From assembly GCF_000179775.1 (NCBI RefSeq), contig NZ_AEEB01000017.1, positions 434,001-498,000 of the forward strand: DNA of 64,000 nt, in the 5' to 3' direction. The position numbers were made by a program, and so were the translations under genes. Below, piece by piece: positions 1 to 9,903 of the stretch (positions are counted from its first letter, which is position 1; each line of letters starts with the position of its first letter). The notes beneath the pieces were generated by a model. The model saw nothing but the letters and a program-made list of their open reading frames with translations, was not told where the DNA came from and made no database searches. The stretch comes from Ahrensia sp. R2A130. Its GTDB lineage: Bacteria; Pseudomonadota; Alphaproteobacteria; Rhizobiales; Rhizobiaceae.

Positions 1-1457
1 ATCTCGAACTGTCCCTCGCCAACCGCCATGGTCTTATCACCGGCGCTACCGGCACGGGTAAAACGGTGTCGCTGCAGATACTTGCGGAAGGCTTTTCCAA
101 CGCTGGCGTTCCCGTGTTCTGCGCCGATGTGAAGGGCGATCTGTCCGGCGTTGCGATGGCCGGTAAGGGCAAGGATTTCCTTGAGAAACGCGCGCAGGAT
201 ATTGGTCTCGAAGACTACGAGTATCAGGATTTTCCCGCGATCTTCTGGGACCTTTTCGGCGAACAGGGCCACCCCATCCGCACCACGGTTTCCGAAATGG
301 GCCCGCTGTTACTGTCGCGCCTGATGGACCTGACGGACGCTCAGGAAGGCGTTTTGAACATCGCATTCCGCGTGGCTGATGACGAGGGATTGCTGCTTCT
401 CGACCTCAAAGATTTGCAGTCCATGTTGGTCAATGTTTCGGAGCGTTCCAAGGAACTTTCCGCAAAGCTGGGCAACGTAAACAAGCAGTCGGTCTCGGCA
501 ATCCAGCGTTCGCTGCTGGTGTTGGAGGAGCAGGGCGGCGACCATTTCTTCGGCGAACCAGCACTTGAGATCGCCGATCTGATGCGGACCACCCGGGACG
601 GTCGCGGTTCGATCAACGTGTTGGCCGCCGACAAATTGATGATGTCGCCACGTCTCTATGCAACGTTTCTCCTTTGGCTTTTGTCGGAACTTTTCGAGGA
701 ATTGCCGGAGGTCGGTGACTCCGACAAACCGCGCCTCGTATTCTTTTTCGACGAAGCACATTTGCTGTTCGACGACGCACCCAAAGTGCTGACCGAGCGT
801 GTCGAGCAAGTCGTCAAACTCATCCGCTCCAAAGGTGTTGGCGTCTATTTCGTCACTCAGAATCCGTTGGATGTGCCGGACGGTGTGCTGGCCCAACTGG
901 GCAACCGCGTACAGCATGCGCTTCGCGCTTACACGCCGCGCGAGCAGAAGGCCGTGAAAACGGCGGCAGAAACTTTCCGCCCGAACCCTGATTTCGATGC
1001 GATGGACACCATCAAAAATCTCGGCGTCGGTGAAGCGCTTGTCTCAACGCTGGAAAAGAAGGGCGTGCCGTCCATCGTGCAGCGCACTCTGATACGCCCA
1101 CCGCAATCTCGCCTTGGCCCGTTGACGAAATCCGAGCGCGCAAAGGTGGTGGCGATGAGCCCTGTCGCTGGTCAGTATGACAAGGCCGTAGATCGCGAAT
1201 CCGCTTACGAAATTCTCGCCAAACGTGCCGAAAAACAGGCCAAGGCCGAAGAAGAGCAAGAGCGTTTGGAAGCGGAAGAAAAAGCACGCGAAACTGAAGC
1301 GCGCGCCGAGGCCCGTAAAAGCCGCAAGAAAAGCCGTGGTTCAGGCCGTCAGACGGTTGCTGAAGCTGCGATTAAATCGGTCACCCGCACAGTTGCCACG
1401 TCGCTTGGTCGCGCCCTTGTGCGCGGTATTCTGGGCAGTCTCAAGCGGGGCTTCTAA
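1..1457 (+). CDS. HerA/YjgR-like ATPase (DUF853 family), 5' end missing
   Basis: P-loop ATPase of the HerA-FtsK superfamily, YjgR/DUF853 branch; the cellular role of this branch is poorly known. The reading frame is open from base 3, and a Walker A motif GATGTGKT is encoded at about 42-65, upstream of the first available GTG at 66. The gene therefore starts left of the window. A Walker B-like [10 protein letters not shown] follows at about 745-775. The last 85 residues are rich in Glu, Lys and Arg (a charged helical tail), as in other family members. The stop overlaps the stop of the convergent dehalogenase gene by 4 bases. Family assignment is firm; substrate and function are not. Confidence 0.85.
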   Translation, partial: LELSLANRHGLITGATGTGKTVSLQILAEGFSNAGVPVFCADVKGDLSGVAMAGKGKDFLEKRAQDIGLEDYEYQDFPAIFWDLFGEQGHPIRTTVSEMGPLLLSRLMDLTDAQEGVLNIAFRVADDEGLLLLDLKDLQSMLVNVSERSKELSAKLGNVNKQSVSAIQRSLLVLEEQGGDHFFGEPALEIADLMRTTRDGRGSINVLAADKLMMSPRLYATFLLWLLSELFEELPEVGDSDKPRLVFFFDEAHLLFDDAPKVLTERVEQVVKLIRSKGVGVYFVTQNPLDVPDGVLAQLGNRVQHALRAYTPREQKAVKTAAETFRPNPDFDAMDTIKNLGVGEALVSTLEKKGVPSIVQRTLIRPPQSRLGPLTKSERAKVVAMSPVAGQYDKAVDRESAYEILAKRAEKQAKAEEEQERLEAEEKARETEARAEARKSRKKSRGSGRQTVAEAAIKSVTRTVATSLGRALVRGILGSLKRGF

Positions 1458-2113
1458 AGAAGCTCCGTGAGGTCGGAGATCACGCGGTCGGGCGTGAGGT
1501 CGGCATATTCATCGGGCTGGCCGGTGCGGTTGCACCATACTGTGCCAAAGCGAAATGCCTTTGCGCCCGCGATGTCCCAACGGTTGGATGACTGGAACGA
1601 AACGTCTTCCGGCTGCAGGGCGAACTCATCACAGACCAACTGATACGCCGATGGCACGACCTTGAATTGCCGAAGTCTATGCACCGATATGCTGGCATCC
1701 AAGACATCATCGAGATCGGCAGAGGCTACCGCGGCTGCCAGCATATCTGGGGAACCGTTGGAGAAAATTGCGGTCTTCGCGCCGCTTGCCTGCAATTTGC
1801 CAAGGACGTCGCGCACTTCGCTGTAGGCTTCCAATTCCCAATAGGCATCCAGCAGGTCGTCGCGAACGCTTTTGTAGGCTGATGGAAAACGGGCGAATGC
1901 AAAATCCAGCGCTTGCTGTGTGATTTCCCAGAAATCTACGTAACGCCCCATAAGGGTTCTAACCCACGTGTATTCCAGCTGTTTGTTACGCCACATGTCG
2001 GAGAGCGCCGCGGCATCCGGTCCAAGCTGGTCCGCATATTTACGGACAGCAGAGTGAACATCGAACAGTGTGCCGTAGGCATCGAATACGTAAGCGGCGG
2101 GTGTGTTGGGCAT
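1454..2113 (-). CDS. Type II (S)-2-haloacid dehalogenase, HAD superfamily
   Basis: 219 residues, the usual length for the type II haloacid dehalogenase subfamily, which hydrolyses (S)-2-haloalkanoic acids to (R)-2-hydroxy acids in the cytoplasm. All positions used by characterised L-2-haloacid dehalogenases are present at matching numbers: nucleophile Asp11 and Thr15 in VFDAYGT, Arg42, Ser118-Asn119 in FSNGS, Lys151, Tyr157, and the Ser-Ser-Asn...Asp180 motif. This makes real dehalogenase chemistry plausible, rather than a generic HAD phosphatase. It converges on the upstream ATPase with a 4-base overlap, and the aminotransferase gene diverges from it after 110 bases. Physiological substrate unknown; marine bacteria commonly carry this enzyme. 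Confidence 0.88.
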   Translation of the reverse strand: MPNTPAAYVFDAYGTLFDVHSAVRKYADQLGPDAAALSDMWRNKQLEYTWVRTLMGRYVDFWEITQQALDFAFARFPSAYKSVRDDLLDAYWELEAYSEVRDVLGKLQASGAKTAIFSNGSPDMLAAAVASADLDDVLDASISVHRLRQFKVVPSAYQLVCDEFALQPEDVSFQSSNRWDIAGAKAFRFGTVWCNRTGQPDEYADLTPDRVISDLTELL

Positions 2114-2223
2114 GATTGCGGCTCGGATATTGGCTCAAACCGTACCAAGCCGCGTGTTGGGCCGTTGCGTCAAGGTGATGCGCGGCATAGCGTCGGTTCA
2201 AGCTCATCTGGAAGGACGAACCA

Positions 2224-3087
2224 GTGTCAGAATTTTCCGAAACTTGGACCTACACCGACGATGAATGGCATGAGGGCAATGTGCCGATCATCGGCGCGCG
2301 CGAACACGCATTCTGGTTGGGTTCCAGCGTTTTCGACGGTGCCCGTGCCTTTGAAGGTGTCACGCCCGATCTCGATTTGCATTGCGCCCGGCTGAACAAA
2401 TCTGCGGTTGCTTTAGGTCTTGAGCCGACCAAGACGGCAGACGAAATTACCGCACTTTGCCGCGAGGGCGTGGCCAAATTCGCGCCGGATGCCGCCCTTT
2501 ATATTCGTCCGATGTACTACGCGACGCAGGGCAATGAGGTGGCGGTCGCGCCGCTGCCGGAATCGACCAAGTTCATTATTTCGATCTACGTGACGCCCAT
2601 GCCCGAACCGAAGGGCACGAGCATCACGATCTCACCCTTTCGCAGACCGACTCAGGAATGCATGCCGTTGGATGCGAAGGCTGGGTGCCTTTATCCCAAT
2701 AACGGACGCGCTTTGGTTGAGGCGAAAAATCGCGGTTTCGGTAACGCAGTTCTGCTCGACATGCTTGGCAACGTGGCAGAACTGGCAACATCGAACTTGT
2801 TCATGGTGAAGGATGGTGTCGTCTATACGCCCGCGACAAATGGTACATTTTTATCCGGTATCACACGCCACAGGGTCATCCAATTGCTGGGCGATGACGG
2901 GATGGAAGTGCGCGAAACAACCTTGAAACCGCAGCATTTTGACGATGCTGACGAGATTTTCTCGACAGGGAACTTTGCGAAGGTCATGCCCGTTATCAAA
3001 TATGAAGAGCGTGATCTTCAGCCTGGGCCTGTTGCAGCACGCGCGCGGGAACTCTACTGGAAATACGCATTCGATACCGCCGTCTGA
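2224..3087 (+). CDS. ilvE: Branched-chain amino acid aminotransferase (class IV PLP)
   Basis: 287-residue fold-type IV aminotransferase, expected to transfer the amino group between glutamate and the 2-oxo acids of leucine, isoleucine and valine. The PLP lysine is Lys152 in DAKAGCLYPNN, followed by the family segment GNVAELATSNLF that contacts the cofactor phosphate. The start is GTG at 2224 with a GGA-type ribosome site about 9 bases upstream; no better upstream start is visible. The next gene (superoxide dismutase) begins 36 bases downstream with its own strong ribosome site, so the two may share a transcript. A D-amino-acid or aminodeoxychorismate specificity within class IV cannot be excluded, but length and N-terminus favour a BCAT. 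Confidence 0.85.
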   Translation: MSEFSETWTYTDDEWHEGNVPIIGAREHAFWLGSSVFDGARAFEGVTPDLDLHCARLNKSAVALGLEPTKTADEITALCREGVAKFAPDAALYIRPMYYATQGNEVAVAPLPESTKFIISIYVTPMPEPKGTSITISPFRRPTQECMPLDAKAGCLYPNNGRALVEAKNRGFGNAVLLDMLGNVAELATSNLFMVKDGVVYTPATNGTFLSGITRHRVIQLLGDDGMEVRETTLKPQHFDDADEIFSTGNFAKVMPVIKYEERDLQPGPVAARARELYWKYAFDTAV

Positions 3088-3123
3088 AACCAGTCGGACA
3101 TATTATTTAAGAGGAGACATTTT

Positions 3124-3723
3124 ATGGCTTTTACCCTTCCCGAATTGCCCTATGCCTACGACGCATTGGGCGACTACATGTCGGCAGAAACGCTGGAATA
3201 CCACCACGACAAGCACCACAAGGCTTACGTCGATAACGGCAATAAACTAGCTGAAGAAGCGGGCATGGCCGACAAGTCGCTGGAAGAAATCGTGAAGGCC
3301 AGCCACGGCACCAATGCAGGCCTGTTCAACAATGCAGCGCAGCATTTCAACCACGAGCATTTCTGGCACTGGATGGCCCCGAACGGTGGTGGCAAGAAAA
3401 TGCCGTCTGAGCTTGAAAAAGCTATCAACGGCGATCTCGGTGGCTACGACAAGTTCAAGGCTGACTTCATGGCCGCTGGTGCTACGCAATTCGGTTCCGG
3501 CTGGTGCTGGGTTTCTGTTAAAGACGGCAAGCTGGAAATTTCCAAGACGCCGAACGGTGAAAACCCGCTGGTGCATGGCGCAACGCCAATCCTCGGCTGC
3601 GATGTCTGGGAGCATTCCTATTACATCGACTACCGCAACGCGCGCCCGAAATATCTGGAAGCCTTCGTCGATAATCTCATCAACTGGGACTACGTCGCCG
3701 AGCTCTACAGCAAGGCAAAGTAG
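3124..3723 (+). CDS. sodB: Iron-type superoxide dismutase
   Basis: 199 residues, matching Fe/Mn superoxide dismutases that convert superoxide to hydrogen peroxide and oxygen in the cytoplasm. The four metal ligands are His27 (in LEYHHDKHH), His77 (FNH), Asp160 and His164 (DVWEHSYY). The glutamine in NNAAQ before the second ligand is the position that marks Fe-type enzymes; Mn-types carry this Gln elsewhere. A strong ribosome site (AGAGGAG) lies 8 bases before the ATG. A clear intrinsic terminator follows the stop, so this gene ends its transcript. Confidence 0.93.
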   Translation: MAFTLPELPYAYDALGDYMSAETLEYHHDKHHKAYVDNGNKLAEEAGMADKSLEEIVKASHGTNAGLFNNAAQHFNHEHFWHWMAPNGGGKKMPSELEKAINGDLGGYDKFKADFMAAGATQFGSGWCWVSVKDGKLEISKTPNGENPLVHGATPILGCDVWEHSYYIDYRNARPKYLEAFVDNLINWDYVAELYSKAK

Positions 3724-3744
3724 GCCTGGCAGTTAGACGAATTG

Positions 3745-3773
3745 AAAAGGGGAGCCGCGAGGCTCCCCTTTTT
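3745..3773 (+). terminator. Intrinsic terminator after sodB
   Basis: Ten-base perfect stem (3747-3756 with 3761-3770), GCGA tetraloop, then a T run reaching 3773. The oligopeptidase gene converges from the other side with its stop at 3788. The A tract on the 5' arm makes the hairpin usable in both directions, so it may serve both genes. Confidence 0.9.
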
Positions 3774-3787
3774 GTTGCGGTGTCAGA

Positions 3788-5869
3788 TCAGGCTTTGCCA
3801 GCGCATTTGAGCGCGAAGGCATAGACCAGCGCGACTTCTTCTAGATATGCGAAGCGGCCCGTCTTACCAAAATGGCCGGAGCCCATATTGGTTTTCAGCA
3901 GGATCGTGTTGGCGTTGCCGCTCTTTTCCCGCAGCTTCGCGATCCATTTCGATGGCTCCCAATATTGCACCCGTGGGTCGGTGAGACCCGAAAGAGCGAA
4001 GATCGGCGGATAGGCCTGTTCGACCACGTTGTCGTAGGGTGAATACCCCTGAATGATGGCGAACTCTTCAGCGCTCTCGATGGGGTTGCCCCACTGGCTC
4101 CATTCGCCGGGTGTTAGCGGCAACGTATCGTCGAGCATCGTGTTGAGAACGTCTACGAAAGGCACTTGCGCTATGATGCCTGAGAAGAGATCGGGCGCCA
4201 TGTTGGTGACAGCTCCCATCAGCAACCCGCCTGCTGAACCGCCCATCGCCACAACCTGTCCTTTGGACGTGAAACCTTCCGCCGCGAGATGTTCACCCGC
4301 CGCGATGAAGTCCTGAAACGTGCGGGGTTTACCGGCCTTCTTAGTTTGCTCGTACCAGTTGCGTCCAAGCTCATCGCCTCCACGAATGTGGGCGGTGCAA
4401 TAGACGAAACCACGATCAACAAGGCTCAACCGGTTGGTAGAAAAGCTGGCGGGCATGCCCGCACCGTAAGAGCCGTAGCCGTAGAGCAGGCACGGCGAAG
4501 AACCGTCAAGCGACATATCCTTGCGGTGCAAAACCGTCAGCGGCACCATAACGCCATAACTCGATGGGGCATGGAGACGGCGTACTACGTAATCCGACGG
4601 ATTATGACCCGAGGGGATTTCCTGCTCCTTACGAAGCACGCGCTCGCGGGTGGCCATGTTATAGTCCCACACCTGTGCAGGCGTAGAAGGCGAAGAATAG
4701 CTGAAACGAAGGATATCGGTTTCGAACTCGTAGCCTGAGCGAATTCCCAGAGAATAGGCTTCTTCGTCGAAGGAAACTGTGTGCTCTTCACCGCTTTCCA
4801 GATGCCGAATGACAATTCGGGGCAGAGCATTTTCGCGTTCTTGACGGACCATCCAATTTTTTAGAACAAAGCTACCGTCGAGCAGCACGTCGCTGCGGTG
4901 AGGGACCAATTCCTTCCAGTCGCTCTCGTGCGGTGCGTCGATACTGGCCGTCATGATGCGGAAGTTTTCAGAACCGCCGGAGTTTGTGGTGATGAACAGT
5001 TGGTCGCCATGGGTATCTACGCTGTATTCATGACCAGCGCGGCGCGGTGCTAAGAGGATCGGTTCTGCGGTGGGGTCATCAGCACGCAACAGGCGCACTT
5101 CATCCTCGTCATTTTGACCAGTGCCTATCGCGATCCAACGGCCATCAAGTGAACGATCCAGACCGACATAAAAGCGGGCATCTTCCTCGTTGTAGATGAG
5201 TTGCTCTTCGCCATCATGTGGCCGGTAAAACACTTTGTTTGGCCGATGGTTCTCATCAACCTTCACGTAGAGGTAAGAGCGGGCGTCTGCGCACCAGGCA
5301 AAGCTGCCGACATCTCTGACGAGTTCCGCGCTGTCCTCGCCGCTGGCAAGGTCTCGGATGCGCATATGGTGATATTCGGAACCGTTTGTATCGACGCTCC
5401 AAGCCAGTCGCTCGTGGTCCGGCGAATGGCTCATCATCCCCAATGCGAAATACTCGTGGTCTTTCGCTTCTTTGGGGCCGTTGAATAAAACCGTCTCTTC
5501 ACCACCGTCACGCGGTTCGCGGGTGAAGAGTGGATACTCGGCCCCCTCTTCGTAGCGTGAGGCGTATGACCATTTCCCATGGGGCGATGGCACCGAGGAT
5601 TCATCAGGTTTGATACGGGCTTTCATCTCATCAAACAGTTCATCACGAAGCTGCTGGGTGTCTTCGAATGCGGCCTCTTGATAAGTGTTTTCAGCCTCGA
5701 GATAATCGCGAATATCTTGAGGTAAAGCTGCGGGGTCGCGCATTACCTCTTGCCAATTGTCGGCTCTCAACCAAGCGTAATCGTCGTACAGATCCTGCCC
5801 GTGATATGTGCGTGTTGTCGCCCGTTTCTCTGCTGATGGTGGTGTCAGCGCTGAAAGATCAAAGGCCAT
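3788..5869 (-). CDS. ptrB: Oligopeptidase B-like S9 serine peptidase
   Basis: 693 residues, the usual size for oligopeptidase B, a cytosolic prolyl-oligopeptidase-family enzyme that cleaves short peptides after basic residues. The N-terminal two thirds form the beta-propeller region. The C-terminal alpha/beta hydrolase carries the nucleophile Ser545 in GGSAGG, preceded by HIRGGDELG and followed by DPRVQYWEP and a late SGHFGKTGR histidine motif. All are typical of PtrB rather than of prolyl endopeptidase. Its ATG follows directly on the msrB stop codon (TGAATG), so translation is probably coupled to msrB. Confidence 0.9.
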   Translation of the reverse strand: MAFDLSALTPPSAEKRATTRTYHGQDLYDDYAWLRADNWQEVMRDPAALPQDIRDYLEAENTYQEAAFEDTQQLRDELFDEMKARIKPDESSVPSPHGKWSYASRYEEGAEYPLFTREPRDGGEETVLFNGPKEAKDHEYFALGMMSHSPDHERLAWSVDTNGSEYHHMRIRDLASGEDSAELVRDVGSFAWCADARSYLYVKVDENHRPNKVFYRPHDGEEQLIYNEEDARFYVGLDRSLDGRWIAIGTGQNDEDEVRLLRADDPTAEPILLAPRRAGHEYSVDTHGDQLFITTNSGGSENFRIMTASIDAPHESDWKELVPHRSDVLLDGSFVLKNWMVRQERENALPRIVIRHLESGEEHTVSFDEEAYSLGIRSGYEFETDILRFSYSSPSTPAQVWDYNMATRERVLRKEQEIPSGHNPSDYVVRRLHAPSSYGVMVPLTVLHRKDMSLDGSSPCLLYGYGSYGAGMPASFSTNRLSLVDRGFVYCTAHIRGGDELGRNWYEQTKKAGKPRTFQDFIAAGEHLAAEGFTSKGQVVAMGGSAGGLLMGAVTNMAPDLFSGIIAQVPFVDVLNTMLDDTLPLTPGEWSQWGNPIESAEEFAIIQGYSPYDNVVEQAYPPIFALSGLTDPRVQYWEPSKWIAKLREKSGNANTILLKTNMGSGHFGKTGRFAYLEEVALVYAFALKCAGKA

Positions 5870-6271
5870 TCAAACGTCACCTTCCGGATCAAACTGCATG
5901 GCGATACCGTTCATGCAATAGCGCTGCCCTGTTGGGCGTGGGCCGTCCGGGAAAACATGGCCGAGGTGGCCACCGCAATCTGCGCAGCGCACTTCTGTGC
6001 GTTTCATAAACAGCTTGCGGTCTGTGTGTTCGCTCACCGCATCGGCGTCGATTGGCGCGTAGAAGCTTGGCCAGCCCGTACCGGAATCGAATTTGGTTTC
6101 CGCTTTGAAGAGTGGCTTTTCACAACCGGCGCAGATGAACAAACCGTCACGCTTCTCATCATTCAAGGGGCTGGTGAACGCACGTTCAGTGCCTTCTTCG
6201 CGCAGCACATAAAACTGTTCAGGCGTTAGTTCTTCGCGCCACTGGCTATCTGTCTTGTCGATCTTGGGCAT
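5870..6271 (-). CDS. msrB: Peptide-methionine (R)-S-oxide reductase MsrB
   Basis: 133 residues. Repairs oxidised methionine (R-sulfoxide) in proteins. The zinc site is formed by two CxxC pairs (Cys47/Cys50 and Cys96/Cys99), and the catalytic cysteine is Cys119 in [16 protein letters not shown] and HLGHVF are family motifs. I chose ATG at 6271 because a GAGGAG ribosome site sits just upstream. A longer frame beginning with TTG at 6298 would put that site inside the coding region. Forms a tight operon with the downstream oligopeptidase. Together with sodB nearby, this is a small oxidative-stress neighbourhood, though that may be chance. Confidence 0.93.
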   Translation of the reverse strand: MPKIDKTDSQWREELTPEQFYVLREEGTERAFTSPLNDEKRDGLFICAGCEKPLFKAETKFDSGTGWPSFYAPIDADAVSEHTDRKLFMKRTEVRCADCGGHLGHVFPDGPRPTGQRYCMNGIAMQFDPEGDV

Positions 6272-6337
6272 AACTTGCTCCTCGCGTTTGCTGCCCAACA
6301 GATAGGCGCGCTGAGGGCACGGAACAACCGACAGGCG

Positions 6338-8071
6338 CTATCGTAGATCGAGCAGATTGACGCTGAGCGCAGCACCTAGAAGAACAGCTAGCCAAAGCAC
6401 CATGGTTCCGGTCGGTTGCAACTGCGCAGCACGCCCCTCCGGCCCGTAAATGCTCTCTAGAAAACTGAACGTTGCTTTGAGCAAAATACCAAAGCCGCGC
6501 GTAATCTCTTCCCAGACTGTGCTGATGAAACGCGCCGTAAAGCCGAAAACTGCCGGAGCAAATACGCGGTAGCTCCAGTCGGTATCAAGATTGATCGAGC
6601 GCTTCTCTTCGGGGAAGAACCCACCGCGCATAAGCAACGCAAAGGCTAGCAGCGCGAACATGAGCAGCTGAAGTTGTCCGACAACATGATCAATCGTGTA
6701 GGGCACATAGTTCACGTCGTAGGGTAGCATGGCGTAAAGCGGCGCAGGAAACACGCCGACGAGGATACAGGCTGCTGCGGTGATGCCCATTGCCAAGAGC
6801 ATATTCATTGGTGCTTCAGCCGGGCGTTTGCCGCTGTCATGGGCGAAGAATGTGAAATAGGGAATCTTGATGCCGGAATGACTGAGAACGCCAGCAGAGG
6901 CAAAAACCAGAATGGCCCAAATCACCGGATACTGTTCTGTCGCGGTAGCGTCCAGAATGAGTGATTTGGCGATGAAGCCTGAGAACAATGGAAAAGCTGA
7001 GATCGACATCGCGCCAACGATACAGAACGTCATCGTCCACGGCATGGTGCGATAAAGTCCGCCGAGTTCTGACGCTTTCGATGTGCCTGTGCGGAACATC
7101 ACCGCGCCTACAGCCATAAACAGCAGTCCCTTGTAGAGAATATGCGCGAAAGCGTGGGAGGCAGTGCCGTTGAGCGCCATTTCGGTGCCGACGCCAACGC
7201 CAACCACCATGAAGCCCAACTGGTTGTTGAGCGAATAGGCAAGAACGCGACGCAAATCATTTTCTATCTCTGCAAAGAAGATAGGGAAGAGCGTCATCAC
7301 AGCGCCGATATAGATCAGCATCTCGGTACCGGGGAAACCGCGGGCGAGGCAGTAGATGGCCATTTTGGTGGTGAAGGCCGACAGCGTCACCGCACCCGTG
7401 ATTGTGGCGGCCGGATAGCTGTCCTGCAGCCAGTTGTGCATCAACGGGAAGGCCGCCTTGATGCCGAAGGCGATAAAGATGAACCAGACGCCCAGCGTCC
7501 ATGTCTCAGGCCCACCGCCAGTCATCTTATCGAACGAAACGTTGCCCTCTGTGCCGTAATAGATGGCGATGCCGGCGATCAGGATAACGCCTGATCCGAT
7601 CTGCCAGACAAGATAACGCATACCTGTCCGGAAAGCAGCCTCTGTACCGCGCTGCCAGATCAGAAAGACCGAAGCGAGGGACGTACCTTCCCAGAAGAAA
7701 AACAGCGTGATGAGGTCACCACAAAAGACGGCTCCGATAGCCGATCCCGCATAGAGCAGCGTAGCCACCTGCTGAACTGTGTCGCGCACATGCCAGGCGT
7801 AGAGAGCAGCCAGAAATGCGGCGAAGGAGAAGATCAGTCCGAAAATGCGCGACAGCGGGTCCATGCGCATCAAAATGATGTCTAGCGTTTCGATCCTGCC
7901 GACACCGAACACTCCGTCCGGGGTGTTCCAGATCATCCAGCCCGCCAGAATTGGCACGACCAATGTTACCGCGAGACGGAACGTAGCCACAGGAATGAGC
8001 ATCACCAGCAGAGCGCCGACGAGAAAAAGCCAGATCGGGCTGGCGCTGAGAACGGTGATGAACTCACTCAT
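6338..8071 (-). CDS. Proton-conducting antiporter subunit (NuoL/M, MrpA/D-like)
   Basis: 577 residues, almost wholly hydrophobic, with the proton_antipo_M type core shared by NuoL, NuoM, NuoN and MrpA/D. Recognisable segments are the charged helix near EIENDLRRVLAYS, the HILYKGLLF lysine-bearing helix and the GLYRTMPWT loop. It should sit in the inner membrane as a channel module of the Mrp-type complex encoded upstream. It is the last gene of a ten-gene minus-strand operon, with its ATG overlapping the end of the small membrane protein gene. Without the C-terminal MrpA extension it is not a full MrpA; the corresponding parts occur as a separate gene (12299-12853). Exact subunit equivalence is uncertain. 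Confidence 0.82.
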   Translation of the reverse strand: MSEFITVLSASPIWLFLVGALLVMLIPVATFRLAVTLVVPILAGWMIWNTPDGVFGVGRIETLDIILMRMDPLSRIFGLIFSFAAFLAALYAWHVRDTVQQVATLLYAGSAIGAVFCGDLITLFFFWEGTSLASVFLIWQRGTEAAFRTGMRYLVWQIGSGVILIAGIAIYYGTEGNVSFDKMTGGGPETWTLGVWFIFIAFGIKAAFPLMHNWLQDSYPAATITGAVTLSAFTTKMAIYCLARGFPGTEMLIYIGAVMTLFPIFFAEIENDLRRVLAYSLNNQLGFMVVGVGVGTEMALNGTASHAFAHILYKGLLFMAVGAVMFRTGTSKASELGGLYRTMPWTMTFCIVGAMSISAFPLFSGFIAKSLILDATATEQYPVIWAILVFASAGVLSHSGIKIPYFTFFAHDSGKRPAEAPMNMLLAMGITAAACILVGVFPAPLYAMLPYDVNYVPYTIDHVVGQLQLLMFALLAFALLMRGGFFPEEKRSINLDTDWSYRVFAPAVFGFTARFISTVWEEITRGFGILLKATFSFLESIYGPEGRAAQLQPTGTMVLWLAVLLGAALSVNLLDLR

Positions 8072-8417
8072 CGCCGAACTCCTTCAGACCAAGCTTGCGG
8101 GCCGGGTAATCTTCAGAATCTACAGCGCCTTCGCCGTAATAGTCTTCCGGACGGCCAAGCAGTTTCTTCAAAACCTTGGTCGCAAAAATGATGAAGGCGA
8201 AAGCGAGAAAACCGAAAATTCCGTAGAAGGCCGGTAGGGTTTCTATCTCGAACTTGCCATGGCGATGATATAACAGATCGAAGACTGCAAGTGCTGCGCA
8301 GATCGCCACGAGTCCCCAAGTCAGCTTCTTGCGTACGGCATCGCTCTCGGTCAGCAGCAACAAGCGGCTCAACGCAGAGAAACGTGATGTGTCTTCGTTT
8401 TTATCAGGAGGCGTCAT
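8064..8417 (-). CDS. Small membrane protein of the antiporter operon, unknown function
   Basis: 117 residues starting at ATG 8417, 4 bases downstream of the preceding stop and overlapping the next gene by 8 bases. The N-terminus is charged and soluble. Two transmembrane segments lie at about residues 30-48 and 62-82. A polar acidic tail follows, with a PEDYYGEGAVDSEDYPARKLG-like run of Asp, Glu and Tyr. I do not recognise the family. Tight coupling on both sides suggests an accessory or assembly subunit of the antiporter complex. Not seen in canonical MrpA-G operons. Confidence 0.75.
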   Translation of the reverse strand: MTPPDKNEDTSRFSALSRLLLLTESDAVRKKLTWGLVAICAALAVFDLLYHRHGKFEIETLPAFYGIFGFLAFAFIIFATKVLKKLLGRPEDYYGEGAVDSEDYPARKLGLKEFGDE

Positions 8418-8421
8418 AGAG

Positions 8422-9903
8422 TCATTGCCCCGGAACGTTGGTAATCGGGATGAGGAATTCCTCAATCGTACCCGCATAGAAGAAGATGAGCAGGCAGCAG
8501 ACGGCGGTGATGCACGGCGGAACCACGCAGAACAACGGCGCTTCCTGAATACGTTCGCGCCACGGCACACCATCCTGCACCACACCGCCACCGTAAAAGC
8601 CTCTGGCGAAGATGGGCAGAAGATAGACCACGTTGAGCAGAGACGACAGAATCAGAACGCCGACTACGATCTGGTGGTTCGTTTCAGCGGCGGTGATGAG
8701 CAGCAGCCATTTCGACCAAGAGCCTGCCAATGGCGGGAGCCCGATGATTGAAAGCGCACCGATACCGAAGGCGAGATATGTGAACGGCATCTTGCGGCCC
8801 AAGCCGTTCATGTCGCTGATCTCGGTCTTGTGCGTGGCCACGTAAATCGCGCCTGCACACATGAACAACGTTATCTTACCGAAGGCATGCGTAACGATGT
8901 GCAACGCACCGTCCAGCGCACCTGTCGTGGTGGCAAGTGCTACGCCGAGCGTGATGTAGGACAGTTGGCTGACCGTTGAATAGGCAAGGCGCTTTTTCAA
9001 ATTGTCCTGCGCCATGGCGATGAGCGAGGCGATAATAATCGTACCGGCAGCAACCCAGACCAACCATTCCGATGATCCTGTGGAGTAGAGGTTATCAATG
9101 CCGAAAATATAGATGCCGACCTTCAGGATCGAGAACACACCAGCCTTCACAACGGCGACCGCGTGCAGCAACGCGCTAACGGGCGTCGGTGCCACCATTG
9201 CTGCTGGTAGCCACGCATGGAACGGCATGAGTGCAGCCTTACCGATGCCAAAGGCATAAAGACCCAGCAAAATCCCCATGAACAGCGGTGAAATTTGTCC
9301 GTTGAACACGCCACCCGGCGTGAACTGCATGGTGCCGGTGATGCTCCACGTCCACACGATAGCAGGCAGCAGGAAGAAGATGCTCGTGCCCATCAAGATG
9401 CCAAGGTAGATACGCGCGCCACGAATGGCTTCCGGTGTGCCTTTATGGGCAACCAACGGGTAGGTCGAGACGGTGAGCAATTCGTAGAAGAGGAACAGTG
9501 TCAGCAGGTTGGCGGAATATGCGATGCCTAAAGCTGCAAAAATGGCGAAGGCAAAGCATGCGAAGAAACGCGCGTGGTGCTTCTCGTTGTTCCCGCGCAT
9601 GTATCCGACGCCGTAAATATGGGTCAGCACCCACAGCGATGATGCGACCAGCGCGAACATCAAGCCGAGGCGTTCGATTTCGAAGGCAAAAGAGATGCCG
9701 GGTGCAAAGTCGACGAGATTCAGACTAAACTTCGCGCCATCCTCTAGCGCAAATGCCATCGACAATACCGTCGCAAACAGCGCCAGCGTTGCCGCGAAAG
9801 TCAGGCCATCGCGTAGATTGTGTTGGTTCTTGAGCAGCAGACACATGATGCTGGCTGCAAGCGGGATAACCAGCGACAGGATCATAAGAGTGTTGGGAGA
9901 CAT
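8422..9903 (-). CDS. Proton-conducting antiporter subunit (MrpD/NuoN-like)
   Basis: 493-residue polytopic membrane protein, the second of three NuoL/M/N-like subunits in the operon. It has the family helices around LLTLFLFYELLTVSTYP (the glutamate helix), AALMPFHAWLPAAM and the HAFGKITLFMCAGA lysine helix. The PTPVSALLHAVAVVKAG motif is typical of MrpD and NuoM. Its ATG (9901-9903) overlaps the stop of the upstream subunit. Expected to exchange protons with sodium or another cation in the inner membrane as part of the complex. Confidence 0.83.
   Translation of the reverse strand: MSPNTLMILSLVIPLAASIMCLLLKNQHNLRDGLTFAATLALFATVLSMAFALEDGAKFSLNLVDFAPGISFAFEIERLGLMFALVASSLWVLTHIYGVGYMRGNNEKHHARFFACFAFAIFAALGIAYSANLLTLFLFYELLTVSTYPLVAHKGTPEAIRGARIYLGILMGTSIFFLLPAIVWTWSITGTMQFTPGGVFNGQISPLFMGILLGLYAFGIGKAALMPFHAWLPAAMVAPTPVSALLHAVAVVKAGVFSILKVGIYIFGIDNLYSTGSSEWLVWVAAGTIIIASLIAMAQDNLKKRLAYSTVSQLSYITLGVALATTTGALDGALHIVTHAFGKITLFMCAGAIYVATHKTEISDMNGLGRKMPFTYLAFGIGALSIIGLPPLAGSWSKWLLLITAAETNHQIVVGVLILSSLLNVVYLLPIFARGFYGGGVVQDGVPWRERIQEAPLFCVVPPCITAVCCLLIFFYAGTIEEFLIPITNVPGQ

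Noticed and set aside
309-917. 202-residue open frame antisense to the HerA-like gene
   Set aside because: It lies wholly opposite a gene with clear Walker motifs and has no recognisable domain; a codon-bias shadow.
4289-4738. 149-residue open frame antisense to oligopeptidase B
   Set aside because: Lies inside ptrB on the other strand, covering part of the catalytic domain; shadow.
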